Part shown: positions 1-5,186 of the stretch, piece after piece
Layout of the letters: every line of letters starts with the position of its first letter
Numbering within the stretch: position 1 is the first letter of the stretch
NCBI RefSeq assembly: GCF_025791835.1
Contig: NZ_JAOXLP010000083.1
Coordinates: 1 to 5,315 of the forward strand
Direction: 5' to 3'
DNA length: 5,315 bases
DNA from: Roseomonas xinghualingensis
Lineage (GTDB): Bacteria; Pseudomonadota; Alphaproteobacteria; Acetobacterales; Acetobacteraceae
Notes under the pieces: generated by a model
What the model was told of the DNA's origin: nothing
What the model saw: the letters and a program-made list of their open reading frames with translations, nothing else
Database searches by the model: none
Translations under genes and position numbers: made by a program

Positions 1-245
1 ATGCACCCCCCAAGATCCGCGCCTTCTTCGACGAGCCGACCAACACCGTGAGCTACCTGGTCTGGGACCCCGCCACGAAGGATGGGGCGGTCATCGACCC
101 GGTCCTCGACTGGGACCACAAATCCGGGACGGCCGACACTGCCTTCGCCGACCGCATGGTGAAGGCCGCCGGGGAGGAGGGGGTCGCCATTCGCTGGGTG
201 CTCGAGACCCATGCCCATGCCGATCATCTGACGGCGGCGTGTTGA
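1..245 (+). pseudogene. MBL-fold metallo-hydrolase, 5' part only, interrupted by insertion
   Basis: The reading frame beginning at base 3 is open from the left edge and gives APPKIRAFFDEPTNTVSYLV, then a segment ending ETHAHADHLTAAC before TGA at 243-245. The HAHADH motif (210-227) is the HxHxDH zinc/iron-binding signature of the metallo-beta-lactamase fold. The opening 'IRAFFDEPTNTVSYLVWDP..AVIDPVLD' resembles the persulfide dioxygenase/glyoxalase II-like subgroup, whose members are about 280-300 aa; the exact substrate cannot be assigned. The gene starts left of the window; the GTG at 48 is internal (family similarity begins before it). Native sequence appears to end around 239, where family members continue with 'AAPYLK'. 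The C-terminal two thirds, with the remaining metal ligands, are not found anywhere downstream in the window, so this copy should be inactive. The final Cys and stop come from the inserted DNA. Confidence 0.85.
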
Positions 246-306
246 GTGCCACTGAGAACTGACCCGGTTAGGGTCAGATTGCCACTGAGAACTGCCCCAT
301 GTTCGA
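240..306. mobile_element. Probable IS21-type element end (remnant) with two direct repeats
   Basis: The stretch begins TGTTGAGTGCCACTGAGAAC exactly where the hydrolase gene loses its family sequence. It holds two 19-bp direct repeats, TGCCACTGAGAACTGACCC (247-265) and TGCCACTGAGAACTGCCCC (280-298), differing at one base and starting 33 bp apart. A small inverted repeat GACCC/GGGTC (261-265 and 271-275) lies between them. Multiple short repeats near a TG terminus are a known feature of IS21-family ends, and the motif resembles such ends as I remember them from proteobacteria. No istA/istB coding sequence is visible next to it, so if it is IS21-type only this end remains before the IS5-type insertion. 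The family name is an inference; the repeats are seen directly. Confidence 0.5.
247..298 (+). repeat. Two 19-bp direct repeats, TGCCACTGAGAACTG(A/C)CCC
   Basis: Copies lie at 247-265 and 280-298 and match at 18 of 19 positions. The 14-bp spacer contains part of a GACCC/GGGTC inverted repeat. They are probably transposase-binding repeats of the IS end described at 240-306. Confidence 0.85.
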
Positions 307-327
307 CTAGGTCCTGTTAGCGCCTGA
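307..327 (+). repeat. Left terminal inverted repeat of IS5-type element
   Basis: These 21 bases are the exact reverse complement of 1134-1154. CTAG at 307-310 may be target duplication rather than element sequence; because it is a palindrome the two possibilities cannot be separated here. Confidence 0.9.
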
Positions 328-1088
328 GCCAGTCGAGGGTGGCAGCGAGGTGGAGGACGCCGAGGTAGGAGTCGGCGGTCTTCTCGTAGCGGGTGGCGAC
401 GGCGCGCCACTCCTTGAGCCTGGCCCAGAGGCGCTCGACGCGGTTGCGGTTGTTGTAGATCCAGTCCGGGCAGGCGACCGGGGCCTCATTCCGCTTCGGT
501 GGGATCGTAGGCCGCGCGCCGAGGTTCCAGATGTGCTCGCGGAATGCGTGGCTGGAGTAGCCGCGATCCCCGACCACCCAGAGCGGCACGCCGGGGAGGG
601 CGGCGAGGAGTGGCATCGCGTGCAGCAGTTCGTGCGCCTGACCCGGCGCGAGGGCGAAGGCGATGGCGCGCCCGGCGCTGTCGGCGATCACGAGAGCCTT
701 GGTCCCGAAGCCGCCACGAGAGCGGCCAAGCGCCTCACGCTCGTCCCGCTCCTTCGCAGAGTGACCTTTTTGACCGCGCCCGCGGCTTTGGCGTGCGCCC
801 GGATCGATGTGCCGTCGAGGAACGTCATGCTGAGCCCCACGCCCTTCTCCTGCGCCATCCGGAGCAGGCGCTCCCACACGCCCAGCCGCGACCAGCGGAT
901 GAAGGTCTGCGCCGCCATCCACCACGGGCCCTCCTCCTGGGGAGTGCCCGCCACTTCGCCCCGTTGTCATGCCGCCAGAGGATGGCCCCGACGGGCCGGC
1001 GCAGCTGCTGCGGCGGCACTTTTGCGTGCGGGCGGCAGGCCTCAACCAGCGGCTCCAGCTCCGCCCATTGCTCGTCCGTCAGCGCCAT
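317..1088 (-). pseudogene. IS5-family DDE transposase, read in three frames (two -1 shifts)
   Basis: The start chosen is ATG at 1088 (MALTDEQWAELEPLVEACRP), preceded by GGAGG at good spacing; the upstream ATG at 1121 lacks a ribosome site. The first frame runs to about 939 (..GAKWRALP). The second continues QEEGPWWMAAQTFIRWSRL to LDGTSIRAHAKAAGAVKK. The third continues GHSAKERDEREALGRSRGG to LDWLRR and the stop at 317-319. Joined with two -1 steps this gives about 257 aa, the normal size for this subgroup. Catalytic residues are visible: first Asp in LDGTS, second in VGDRGY, and the Glu in YNNRNRVERLWARLK, which matches the Y(2)R(3)E(6)K signature of IS4/IS5 enzymes exactly. The shift at 765-771 (AAAAAGG on the minus strand) is a plausible programmed slip site. 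The one at the C-run 939-942 is more likely a one-base deletion. The stop lies inside the left inverted repeat. It is called a pseudogene because two shifts are needed; it would be functional if the C-run lesion is a sequencing error or also recoded. Confidence 0.85.
765..771 (-). other. Candidate programmed -1 frameshift site, AAAAAGG
   Basis: On the minus strand the zero-frame codons are GTC AAA AAG. Rereading the last G gives GTC AAA AAG GGT, i.e. GAVKK followed by GHSAKERD, which restores the transposase sequence. A-runs ending in G are established -1 slip sites in IS transposases. The second IS5-type element in this window has an equivalent A5G run at the corresponding 'LLKK-G' position, which supports a functional site rather than a mutation. 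Confidence 0.6.
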
Positions 1089-1133
1089 CCCGCCCTCCAA
1101 AAAGCCGGAGAACGTCTTCATCGCGCAAAGGAT

Positions 1134-1154
1134 TCAGGCGCTAACAGGACCTAG
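1134..1154 (-). repeat. Right terminal inverted repeat of IS5-type element
   Basis: This is the exact complement of 307-327, ending in CTAG at 1151-1154. Confidence 0.9.
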
Positions 1155-1374
1155 AGTGGAATGAGCGATTGGCAGGACAGTCTCGCCGTGCATCGCCAAC
1201 CGGTGGAGACTGTCTGGACCTCGGCGCGCCGGGGTACCGAGATGCCAGACATCCTTCAAGACCGTGATGACCTCCGCTGTATTGTCAGCGGCGAACGCTC
1301 AGCAGCGGGGTGGTCGGCGCAATTGTGCGTGCCGCACGTCTGTCAATGTTGGAGGCATGGGAAACTTGGAGGCG
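1155..1374. other. Non-coding stretch with overlapping inverted repeats
   Basis: No recognisable protein is encoded here. The longest plus-strand frame (1161-1388) gives a Trp/Cys/Arg-rich product without family resemblance or a good ribosome site. Two stem-forming repeats overlap. GACAGTCTC (1176-1184) pairs with GAGACTGTC (1206-1214). GTCTGG (1212-1217) pairs with CCAGAC (1245-1250) and encloses a second perfect pair, CTCGG (1220-1224) with CCGAG (1237-1241). Another small hairpin, GTGCG/CGCAC, is at 1325-1337. The stretch could be the rest of the older mobile element beyond the IS5-type insertion, but nothing proves that. Confidence 0.5.
1176..1250 (+). repeat. Pair of overlapping inverted repeats (alternative stem-loops)
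   Basis: The first stem has 9 perfect pairs (1176-1184 with 1206-1214, loop 21 nt). The second has 6 pairs (1212-1217 with 1245-1250) plus 5 inner pairs (1220-1224 with 1237-1241, loop 12 nt). They share bases 1212-1214, so only one can form completely at a time. Function is unknown. Confidence 0.55.
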
Positions 1375-1515
1375 AAAAGAATGTGTGAATGAATGTGCAT
1401 TCAATGATGCATGTGAGATCCGGAATATATGCATCCAAAAGACAAATAAAAGAAATAAAATATCAATCTTGATGAATAAACATAAATACAACTGGGGTGG
1501 AATTGAACATTAGTT
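1375..1515. other. AT-rich non-coding island
   Basis: The base composition changes abruptly from GC-rich to strongly AT-rich (for example ACAAATAAAAGAAATAAAAT near 1442-1461) and returns to normal near 1515. It contains a near-palindrome TGAATG-tg-CATTCA at 1390-1403 and two ATGCAT hexamers (1407-1412 and 1429-1434). Reading frames through it are short and do not resemble proteins. It could hold the promoter and regulator sites of the tct operon or be a foreign insert. I could not find a -35/-10 pair with correct spacing. Confidence 0.55.
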
Positions 1516-1733
1516 GTGGCATTCTTCGGTGGTCGATAAGACTTCTTCCCTTGAAAGGGAGAGAAGCGTAGCGCGACCGAGGATCTGCAAGTTTCGCAAC
1601 ATCATGCTGCCGGCATCGTTCGAACTCGCTCGATAAGCCTGTTCACGGCCAAGCGTGCCGCGTGCCTTGCACTGCTCCTGCCTTGCGCTGCCTCCCATTC
1701 ACCGTTGGACGAGGTCTCTGGGGGTAGAAACTT
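1516..1733 (+). promoter_or_regulatory. Upstream/leader region of tctBA with a hairpin
   Basis: No gene is recognised in these roughly 220 bases directly before tctB. A stem-loop at 1542-1566 pairs CTTCT-TCCCT with AGGGAGAGAAG around a TGAA loop, with one bulge. It is not followed by a T-run, so it is not a typical terminator. The position makes it a candidate leader element, but a role in regulation is only inferred. Confidence 0.35.
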
Positions 1734-2351
1734 GTGAAGATCAACGCGAAGGATGTTTGGGCAGGAGGGTTTCTCGTCTTCATTGCCCTCTTTGGCCTCT
1801 TCATCAACGGAGGCCTCTTCGGCATCGGATTGGAGCAGCATGCGTTGGGCAGCGCCCGCCGCATGGGGCCGGGCTACATGCCCATGCTCGTCTTCTGGCT
1901 GCAGTTCGCTCTTGGCGCTCTGGTGATCGTCGCCGCTCTGAACAGTGGGCCTGATCCCTTGGAGCGTTGGAACAAGATTGATGCGGTGGCTCTGGCCAGC
2001 GGCATCGGTGTTGGCTTGATCCTGTGGCAGCTCATGGAGCGGACCGGTGCCACCTCCGGTTGGATGCAGGTGGGGCTGCCGCTTCTCGTCGGCATGCTGA
2101 TCCTCTCGATTTCGCCTGCCTGGCGCGCATTGGGCCTGACACTCGGTTCCTTCGTTGCGTTTGGCCTAGCACTGGAGACACTCGGTCTTATTTTCGCTCT
2201 TGTTGCGCTTTGCGGCATCTCGGCCCTGGCCGATCGCGAGCATACGCTGAAGAGCACCGCGGGGATGACCGTCTTCCTCTGCATCCTGGCCTGGTTTGTC
2301 TTCATCTACGAGCTGGACGTGCGTATCCCGCTCTGGCCGACGATCTTCTAA
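1734..2351 (+). CDS. tctB: Tripartite tricarboxylate transporter, small membrane subunit TctB
   Basis: The product is a 205-aa hydrophobic protein, the small membrane subunit of a tripartite tricarboxylate transporter (TTT). These systems use the ion gradient and a periplasmic TctC-type binding protein to import citrate or other carboxylates across the inner membrane. Hydrophobic segments lie near residues 9-29, 49-69, 82-101, 112-127, 133-165 (probably two helices) and 174-192. The LGSARRMGPGYMP segment at 38-50, before the second helix, is the usual TctB signature. The start is GTG, preceded by a G-run (1720-1724) nine bases upstream. It sits 32 bp before tctA on the same strand, the standard B-A order. 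Length matches the rather variable family. The substrate cannot be read from the sequence, so the gene symbol names the family and not proven citrate transport. Confidence 0.92.
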   Translation: MKINAKDVWAGGFLVFIALFGLFINGGLFGIGLEQHALGSARRMGPGYMPMLVFWLQFALGALVIVAALNSGPDPLERWNKIDAVALASGIGVGLILWQLMERTGATSGWMQVGLPLLVGMLILSISPAWRALGLTLGSFVAFGLALETLGLIFALVALCGISALADREHTLKSTAGMTVFLCILAWFVFIYELDVRIPLWPTIF

Positions 2352-2383
2352 GCCAGCAGCACCAGGAAAGACCAAGACAGACC

Positions 2384-3883
2384 ATGGATCTGCTCGCAAA
2401 TCTGGCGCACGGCTTCGGCGTCGCGCTCTCCTTAGACAATCTGCTCTTCGCGCTGCTCGGCGCGCTGATCGGAACCGCCATCGGCGTGCTGCCCGGCATC
2501 GGGCCCGTCGCCACGATCTCGCTGCTGCTGCCGATCACCTTCGGCCAGCCGGCGACCACCGCCATCATCATGCTCGCCGGCATCTATTACGGCGCGCAGT
2601 ATGGCGGCTCCACCACAGCCATCCTGCTCAACCTGCCGGGCGAGGTCTCCTCGGTCGTCACAGCGCTGGACGGCTACAAGATGGCCCGCAAGGGTCGCGC
2701 GGGCGCGGCCCTGACCATCGCGGCCTGCGGGTCCTTCTTCGCCGGCTCCGTTGCCACCCTGGTGGTCGCGGCTTCCGGCCCGATGCTGACATCGGTGGCA
2801 CTGTCCTTCGGACCAGCGGACTACTTCTCGCTGATGCTGTTGGGCCTCATCATATCCGCGGTGCTGGCCCAGGGCTCGGTCCTGAAGTCCATCGCCATGG
2901 TGGTCCTCGGCGTCGCCCTCGGCCTGGTGGGCACCGACGTGCAGACCGGCCAGCAGCGCTTCACCTTCGGCATTCCAGAACTCTCGGACGGGATCGACTT
3001 CGTGGCGATCGCCATGGGCATCTTCGGCCTCGGCGAGATCATCCTGAACCTGGAGCGCCCCGAGGCGCGGCAGGTCATGTCCGGCAAGGTCGGCAGCCTG
3101 ATGCTGACCAAGGAGGAGTTCCGCCGCTCGATCCCGTCGGTGCTGCGCGGCACGCTGATCGGGTCCACTCTTGGCATCCTGCCCGGCGGCGGCGCCGCGC
3201 TCTCGGCCTTCGGCTCCTACATGATGGAGCGGAAGGTCTCGAAGTATGGCCACGAGCTCGGAACCGGCGCCATCGAGGGCGTGGCCGGTCCGGAATCCGC
3301 GAACAACGCCGCGGCCCAGACCTCCTTCATCCCGCTGCTGACGCTGGGCATCCCCTCCAACGCCGTGATGGCGCTGATGGTGGGCGCGCTGATCATCCAG
3401 GGCATCCAGCCCGGCCCCCGCATGGTGGAGGCCCAGCCGGACCTGTTCTGGGGCCTGATCTGCTCCATGTGGGTCGGCAACCTGATGCTGCTCGTCATCA
3501 ACCTGCCGATGATCGGCATGTGGGTGAAGCTGCTGCAGGTGCCCTACAAGTACCTCTACCCGGCGATCCTCATGTTCTGCGCGATCGGCGTGTACTCGCT
3601 GAACAACTCCCTCTGGGACGTGTACATGACGGTCTTCTTCGGCATCATCGGCTACATCTTCGCCAAGCTCCGCATGGAGGCGGCGCCCCTTCTCATCGGC
3701 TTCGTGCTCGGCCCGATGATGGAGGAGCATCTCCGCCGCGCCATGCTGCTCTCGCGCGGTGATGTCGTGGTCTTCATCGAGCGCCCGATCAGCGCCACGC
3801 TGCTGGCCCTTGCCGCACTGACGCTGGGTGCCATGCTCCTGCCGAACCTGCGGGCCGGCAAGAACAAAGCCCTGGCCGAGTAG
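2384..3883 (+). CDS. tctA: Tripartite tricarboxylate transporter, large membrane subunit TctA
   Basis: The product is a 499-aa polytopic inner-membrane protein, full length for TctA (about 500 aa), which forms the translocation path of the TTT transporter. The start is ATG at 2384 (MDLLANLAHGFGVALSLDNL), with AGGAAAG at 2364-2370. The frame stays open further upstream, but that part overlaps tctB and is not TctA-like. Two related halves are visible. GALIGTAIGVLPGIGPVATI (26-45) is followed by YYGAQYGGSTTAILLNLPGE (68-87) and the loop TALDGYKMARKGRAG. The second half has GTLIGSTLGILPGGG (256-270), then GPESANNAAAQTSFIPLLTL (302-321) and GIPSNAVMALM. These glycine/proline-rich paired motifs are the family signature. 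The last helix ends at about 490 with a basic tail. Codon use is strongly GC-biased, like a resident gene. The gene is co-transcribed with tctB and closed by a strong terminator; no tctC lies on either side. Confidence 0.96.
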   Translation: MDLLANLAHGFGVALSLDNLLFALLGALIGTAIGVLPGIGPVATISLLLPITFGQPATTAIIMLAGIYYGAQYGGSTTAILLNLPGEVSSVVTALDGYKMARKGRAGAALTIAACGSFFAGSVATLVVAASGPMLTSVALSFGPADYFSLMLLGLIISAVLAQGSVLKSIAMVVLGVALGLVGTDVQTGQQRFTFGIPELSDGIDFVAIAMGIFGLGEIILNLERPEARQVMSGKVGSLMLTKEEFRRSIPSVLRGTLIGSTLGILPGGGAALSAFGSYMMERKVSKYGHELGTGAIEGVAGPESANNAAAQTSFIPLLTLGIPSNAVMALMVGALIIQGIQPGPRMVEAQPDLFWGLICSMWVGNLMLLVINLPMIGMWVKLLQVPYKYLYPAILMFCAIGVYSLNNSLWDVYMTVFFGIIGYIFAKLRMEAAPLLIGFVLGPMMEEHLRRAMLLSRGDVVVFIERPISATLLALAALTLGAMLLPNLRAGKNKALAE

Positions 3884-3923
3884 AGCCAGGGCAGTACGCC
3901 ATCCATTTGGGATTGGCTTGTCC

Positions 3924-3967
3924 AGGGGAGAGGAAGAAGGAATTCTTCCTCTTCCCTTTTCTTTTTA
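3924..3967 (+). terminator. Rho-independent terminator after tctA
   Basis: A 15-bp stem (3924-3938 with 3943-3957, one G-T pair) has a GGAA loop at 3939-3942 and is followed by TTTCTTTTT. It begins 40 bp after the tctA stop. It should end the tctBA transcript and separate it from the IS beyond. Confidence 0.9.
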
Positions 3968-4103
3968 TCATCTGCTTCCAGTAAATGAGTCCATTGAACT
4001 TCCAGGAATGTCACCGGTAGATGAGGACTTCTAGGCTCAGGACCCATTAATTGCTTGTGGCGACGCGGGGGCGTGTGATTCTGGGTGGGGCGGAGGTCCC
4101 GCC

Positions 4104-4760
4104 ATGCCCAGCGCCCAGCCACCGTTTCTTCTGACGCCAGCCCAGTTGCGGCGGCTGTCGCCGCACTTCCCGCTCTCCCATGACGTGCCGCGCGTGGATG
4201 ACCGTCGCGTGCTCAGCGGCATCATCTACGTGATCCGCAACGGCCTTCAGTGGCGCGACACGCCCGCGGCCTACGGTTCCCACAAGACGCTCTACAACCG
4301 CTTCGTCCGGTGGAGCCGCATGGGCGTGTTCGACCGCATCTTTGCCGCTGGCCGCCGAGGGCGGCCCGCCCGAGCGCCTGATGATCGACAGCACCCACCT
4401 CAAGGCACACCGCACGGCCGCCAGTCTCCTCAAAAAGGGGCTTTTCCCCGCTGCATCGGCCGAACCAAAGGGGGCCTGAACTCAAAGCTCCACGCCGCCT
4501 GCGACGGCCAGGGACGACCCGTGGTCCTGCTGCTCACCGAAGGCCAGGCCAGCGACCACCGCGGCGCGGCCTTGTTGCTTCCGAAGCTCCCACCAGCCCG
4601 CGAACTCATCGGCGACCGCGGCTACGACAGCGGCCGCCTTCGCGCCGAGCTGGTGGCGCGCGGCATTGCCCCGTGCATCCCGTCAACCCGCAGCCGAAAG
4701 GTGCCTATCCCGCACGATGGCATGCTCTACCGCCAGCGCCACCGCATCGAGATGGTCTGA
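4104..4760 (+). pseudogene. IS5-family DDE transposase, internal frameshift and C-terminal truncation
   Basis: The frame starting MPSAQPPFLLTPAQLRRLSP and running through SGIIYVIRNGLQWRDTPAAY to GVFDRIFAA is a typical IS5-type N-terminus. From about 4350 to 4437 the true sequence is in the next frame (AAEGGPPERLMIDSTHLKAH, then RTAASLLKK). It includes the first catalytic Asp in MIDST (4381-4395). A two-base loss near 4347-4350 best explains this. At the A5G run 4432-4437 a -1 step returns to the first frame (GAFPRCIGRTKGGLNSKLHA). The two shifts cancel, so a 218-aa ORF looks intact although about 30 residues in it are nonsense. The second Asp is in IGDRGY and the Glu in YRQRHRIE (4749-4751). 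Then only Met-Val-stop follows instead of the remaining 40 or so residues of the family, which removes the Lys of Y(2)R(3)E(6)K. The gene is inactive. Confidence 0.85.
4432..4438 (+). other. Candidate programmed -1 frameshift site, AAAAAGG
   Basis: In the catalytic-Asp frame the codons are CTC AAA AAG. Rereading the G at 4437 gives AAA AAG GGG GCT, i.e. LLKKGAFPRCIG, continuous with the family sequence. The site corresponds in position and sequence to 765-771 of the other IS5-type element. Confidence 0.6.
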
Positions 4761-4892
4761 TCGCAAATGACAAGTTTTGCCTGAGCCGCTTTGGACGGCT
4801 CCGGCTGAGTTGGTGGCGGCTGCCGCTGCGCCGCCGTGAGGCGCCCCTCGCCATTTGCCCCTTGCCGCAGGAGAGGTCTGCGGCGGGAGGTC
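4761..4892. other. Junction region between truncated IS and recombinase element
   Basis: These 130 bases contain no recognised gene. A small inverted repeat GCAAA/TTTGC (4763-4767 and 4776-4780) lies directly beyond the point where the IS transposase stops. Because serine integrase genes usually lie next to their attachment site, 4750-4785 is the likely place for a hybrid attachment site. No second copy is available to define the core. Confidence 0.35.
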
Positions 4893-5186
4893 ATGATGCG
4901 GGAGTGGCGGGTGTACCGGCTGTTCCAGCCCCATCCGGATGGCCGGAGGCACTGGGACAGAGCCTATCAGCAGCTTCTGGCCTGGACCGAGGTGGGGGCG
5001 TGCGCCGCCCCGGCCGGCCCCGCGCCTCCCGAGGAGGAGGTCAGCCATGAGGGTCGCTCTTTATGCGCGGGTGTCCACCCAGCGTCAGGCACAGGCCGAC
5101 GGCGTCGCCCAGCAGCTCGATCGGCTGCTGGCGCACGCCGCCGAGCAGGGCTGGACGGTGGTGGCGGAGAACATCTTCCGCGATGA
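4893..5186 (+). CDS. Possible small protein upstream of recombinase (uncertain)
   Basis: Tandem ATGs at 4893 and 4896 follow a GGGAGG (4885-4890). The first 35 or so residues, MMREWRVYRLFQPHPDGRRH then WDRAYQQLLAWTEVG, have a protein-like mix of aromatic, polar and charged residues. After that the frame becomes Ala/Pro-rich and runs 140 bases into the recombinase gene, where the other frame is clearly the coding one, so the annotated C-terminus may not be meaningful. I recognise no family. It could be a short accessory gene translated together with the recombinase (the GAGGAGGAGG at 5031-5040 is inside it) or chance. Confidence 0.35.
   Translation: MMREWRVYRLFQPHPDGRRHWDRAYQQLLAWTEVGACAAPAGPAPPEEEVSHEGRSLCAGVHPASGTGRRRRPAARSAAGARRRAGLDGGGGEHLPR

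Larger units (their letters stand above)
307..1154 (-). mobile_element. IS5-family insertion sequence, complete ends, CTAG-flanked
   Basis: A 21-bp perfect terminal inverted repeat occupies 307-327 and 1134-1154 (left arm starts CTAGGTCCTGTTAGCGCC, right arm is its exact complement). The outermost four bases, CTAG, are themselves palindromic and fit the 4-bp YTAR-type target duplicated by IS5 relatives. If so, the element proper is 311-1150 (840 bp), with the duplicates at 307-310 and 1151-1154. The length, the short inverted ends and the single transposase region of DDE type are typical of IS5-family subgroups whose transposase is made from two overlapping frames. The element lies within the IS21-like remnant and did not itself hit the hydrolase coding sequence, so the hydrolase was already interrupted. 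Confidence 0.88.
4031..4760 (+). mobile_element. IS5-family insertion sequence, 3' truncated
   Basis: The left edge is placed at CTAG (4031-4034) followed by GCTCAGGACCCATTAATTG, about 70 bp before the transposase start. The form is similar to the left edge of the other IS5-type element, but the sequence is different. No matching inverted copy of this end exists downstream in the window, and the transposase loses its family sequence just after 4751. The element therefore lacks its 3' end and cannot move by itself. Confidence 0.7.

Noticed and set aside
350..1164. Long plus-strand frames across the IS5-type element (264 and 206 aa)
   Set aside because: They are antisense to a clear DDE transposase, Arg/Ala-rich, and have no family resemblance.
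1161..1388. 75-aa plus-strand ORF after the IS
   Set aside because: No good ribosome site, no recognisable family, an unusual Trp/Cys content, and the inverted repeats run through it.
1621..1737. Signal-peptide-like translation (TAKRAACLALLLPCAASH) before tctB, as a possible tctC remnant
   Set aside because: The frame has no start codon, ends at the tctB start, and has no binding-protein sequence after the hydrophobic run.
2024..2383. N-terminal extension of the tctA frame
   Set aside because: It overlaps tctB in another frame and lacks transporter sequence. TctA similarity begins at the ATG at 2384, which has a ribosome site.
2296..3762. Long 488-aa and 432-aa frames overlapping tctA on both strands
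   Set aside because: They are Arg/His/Gly- or Asp/Glu/His-rich shadow frames, typical of GC-rich coding DNA; the tctA frame is unmistakable.
307..4760. Composite transposon formed by the two IS5-type elements around tctBA
   Set aside because: The two elements have different end sequences and different transposases, and the second lacks its right end, so they cannot act as a pair.
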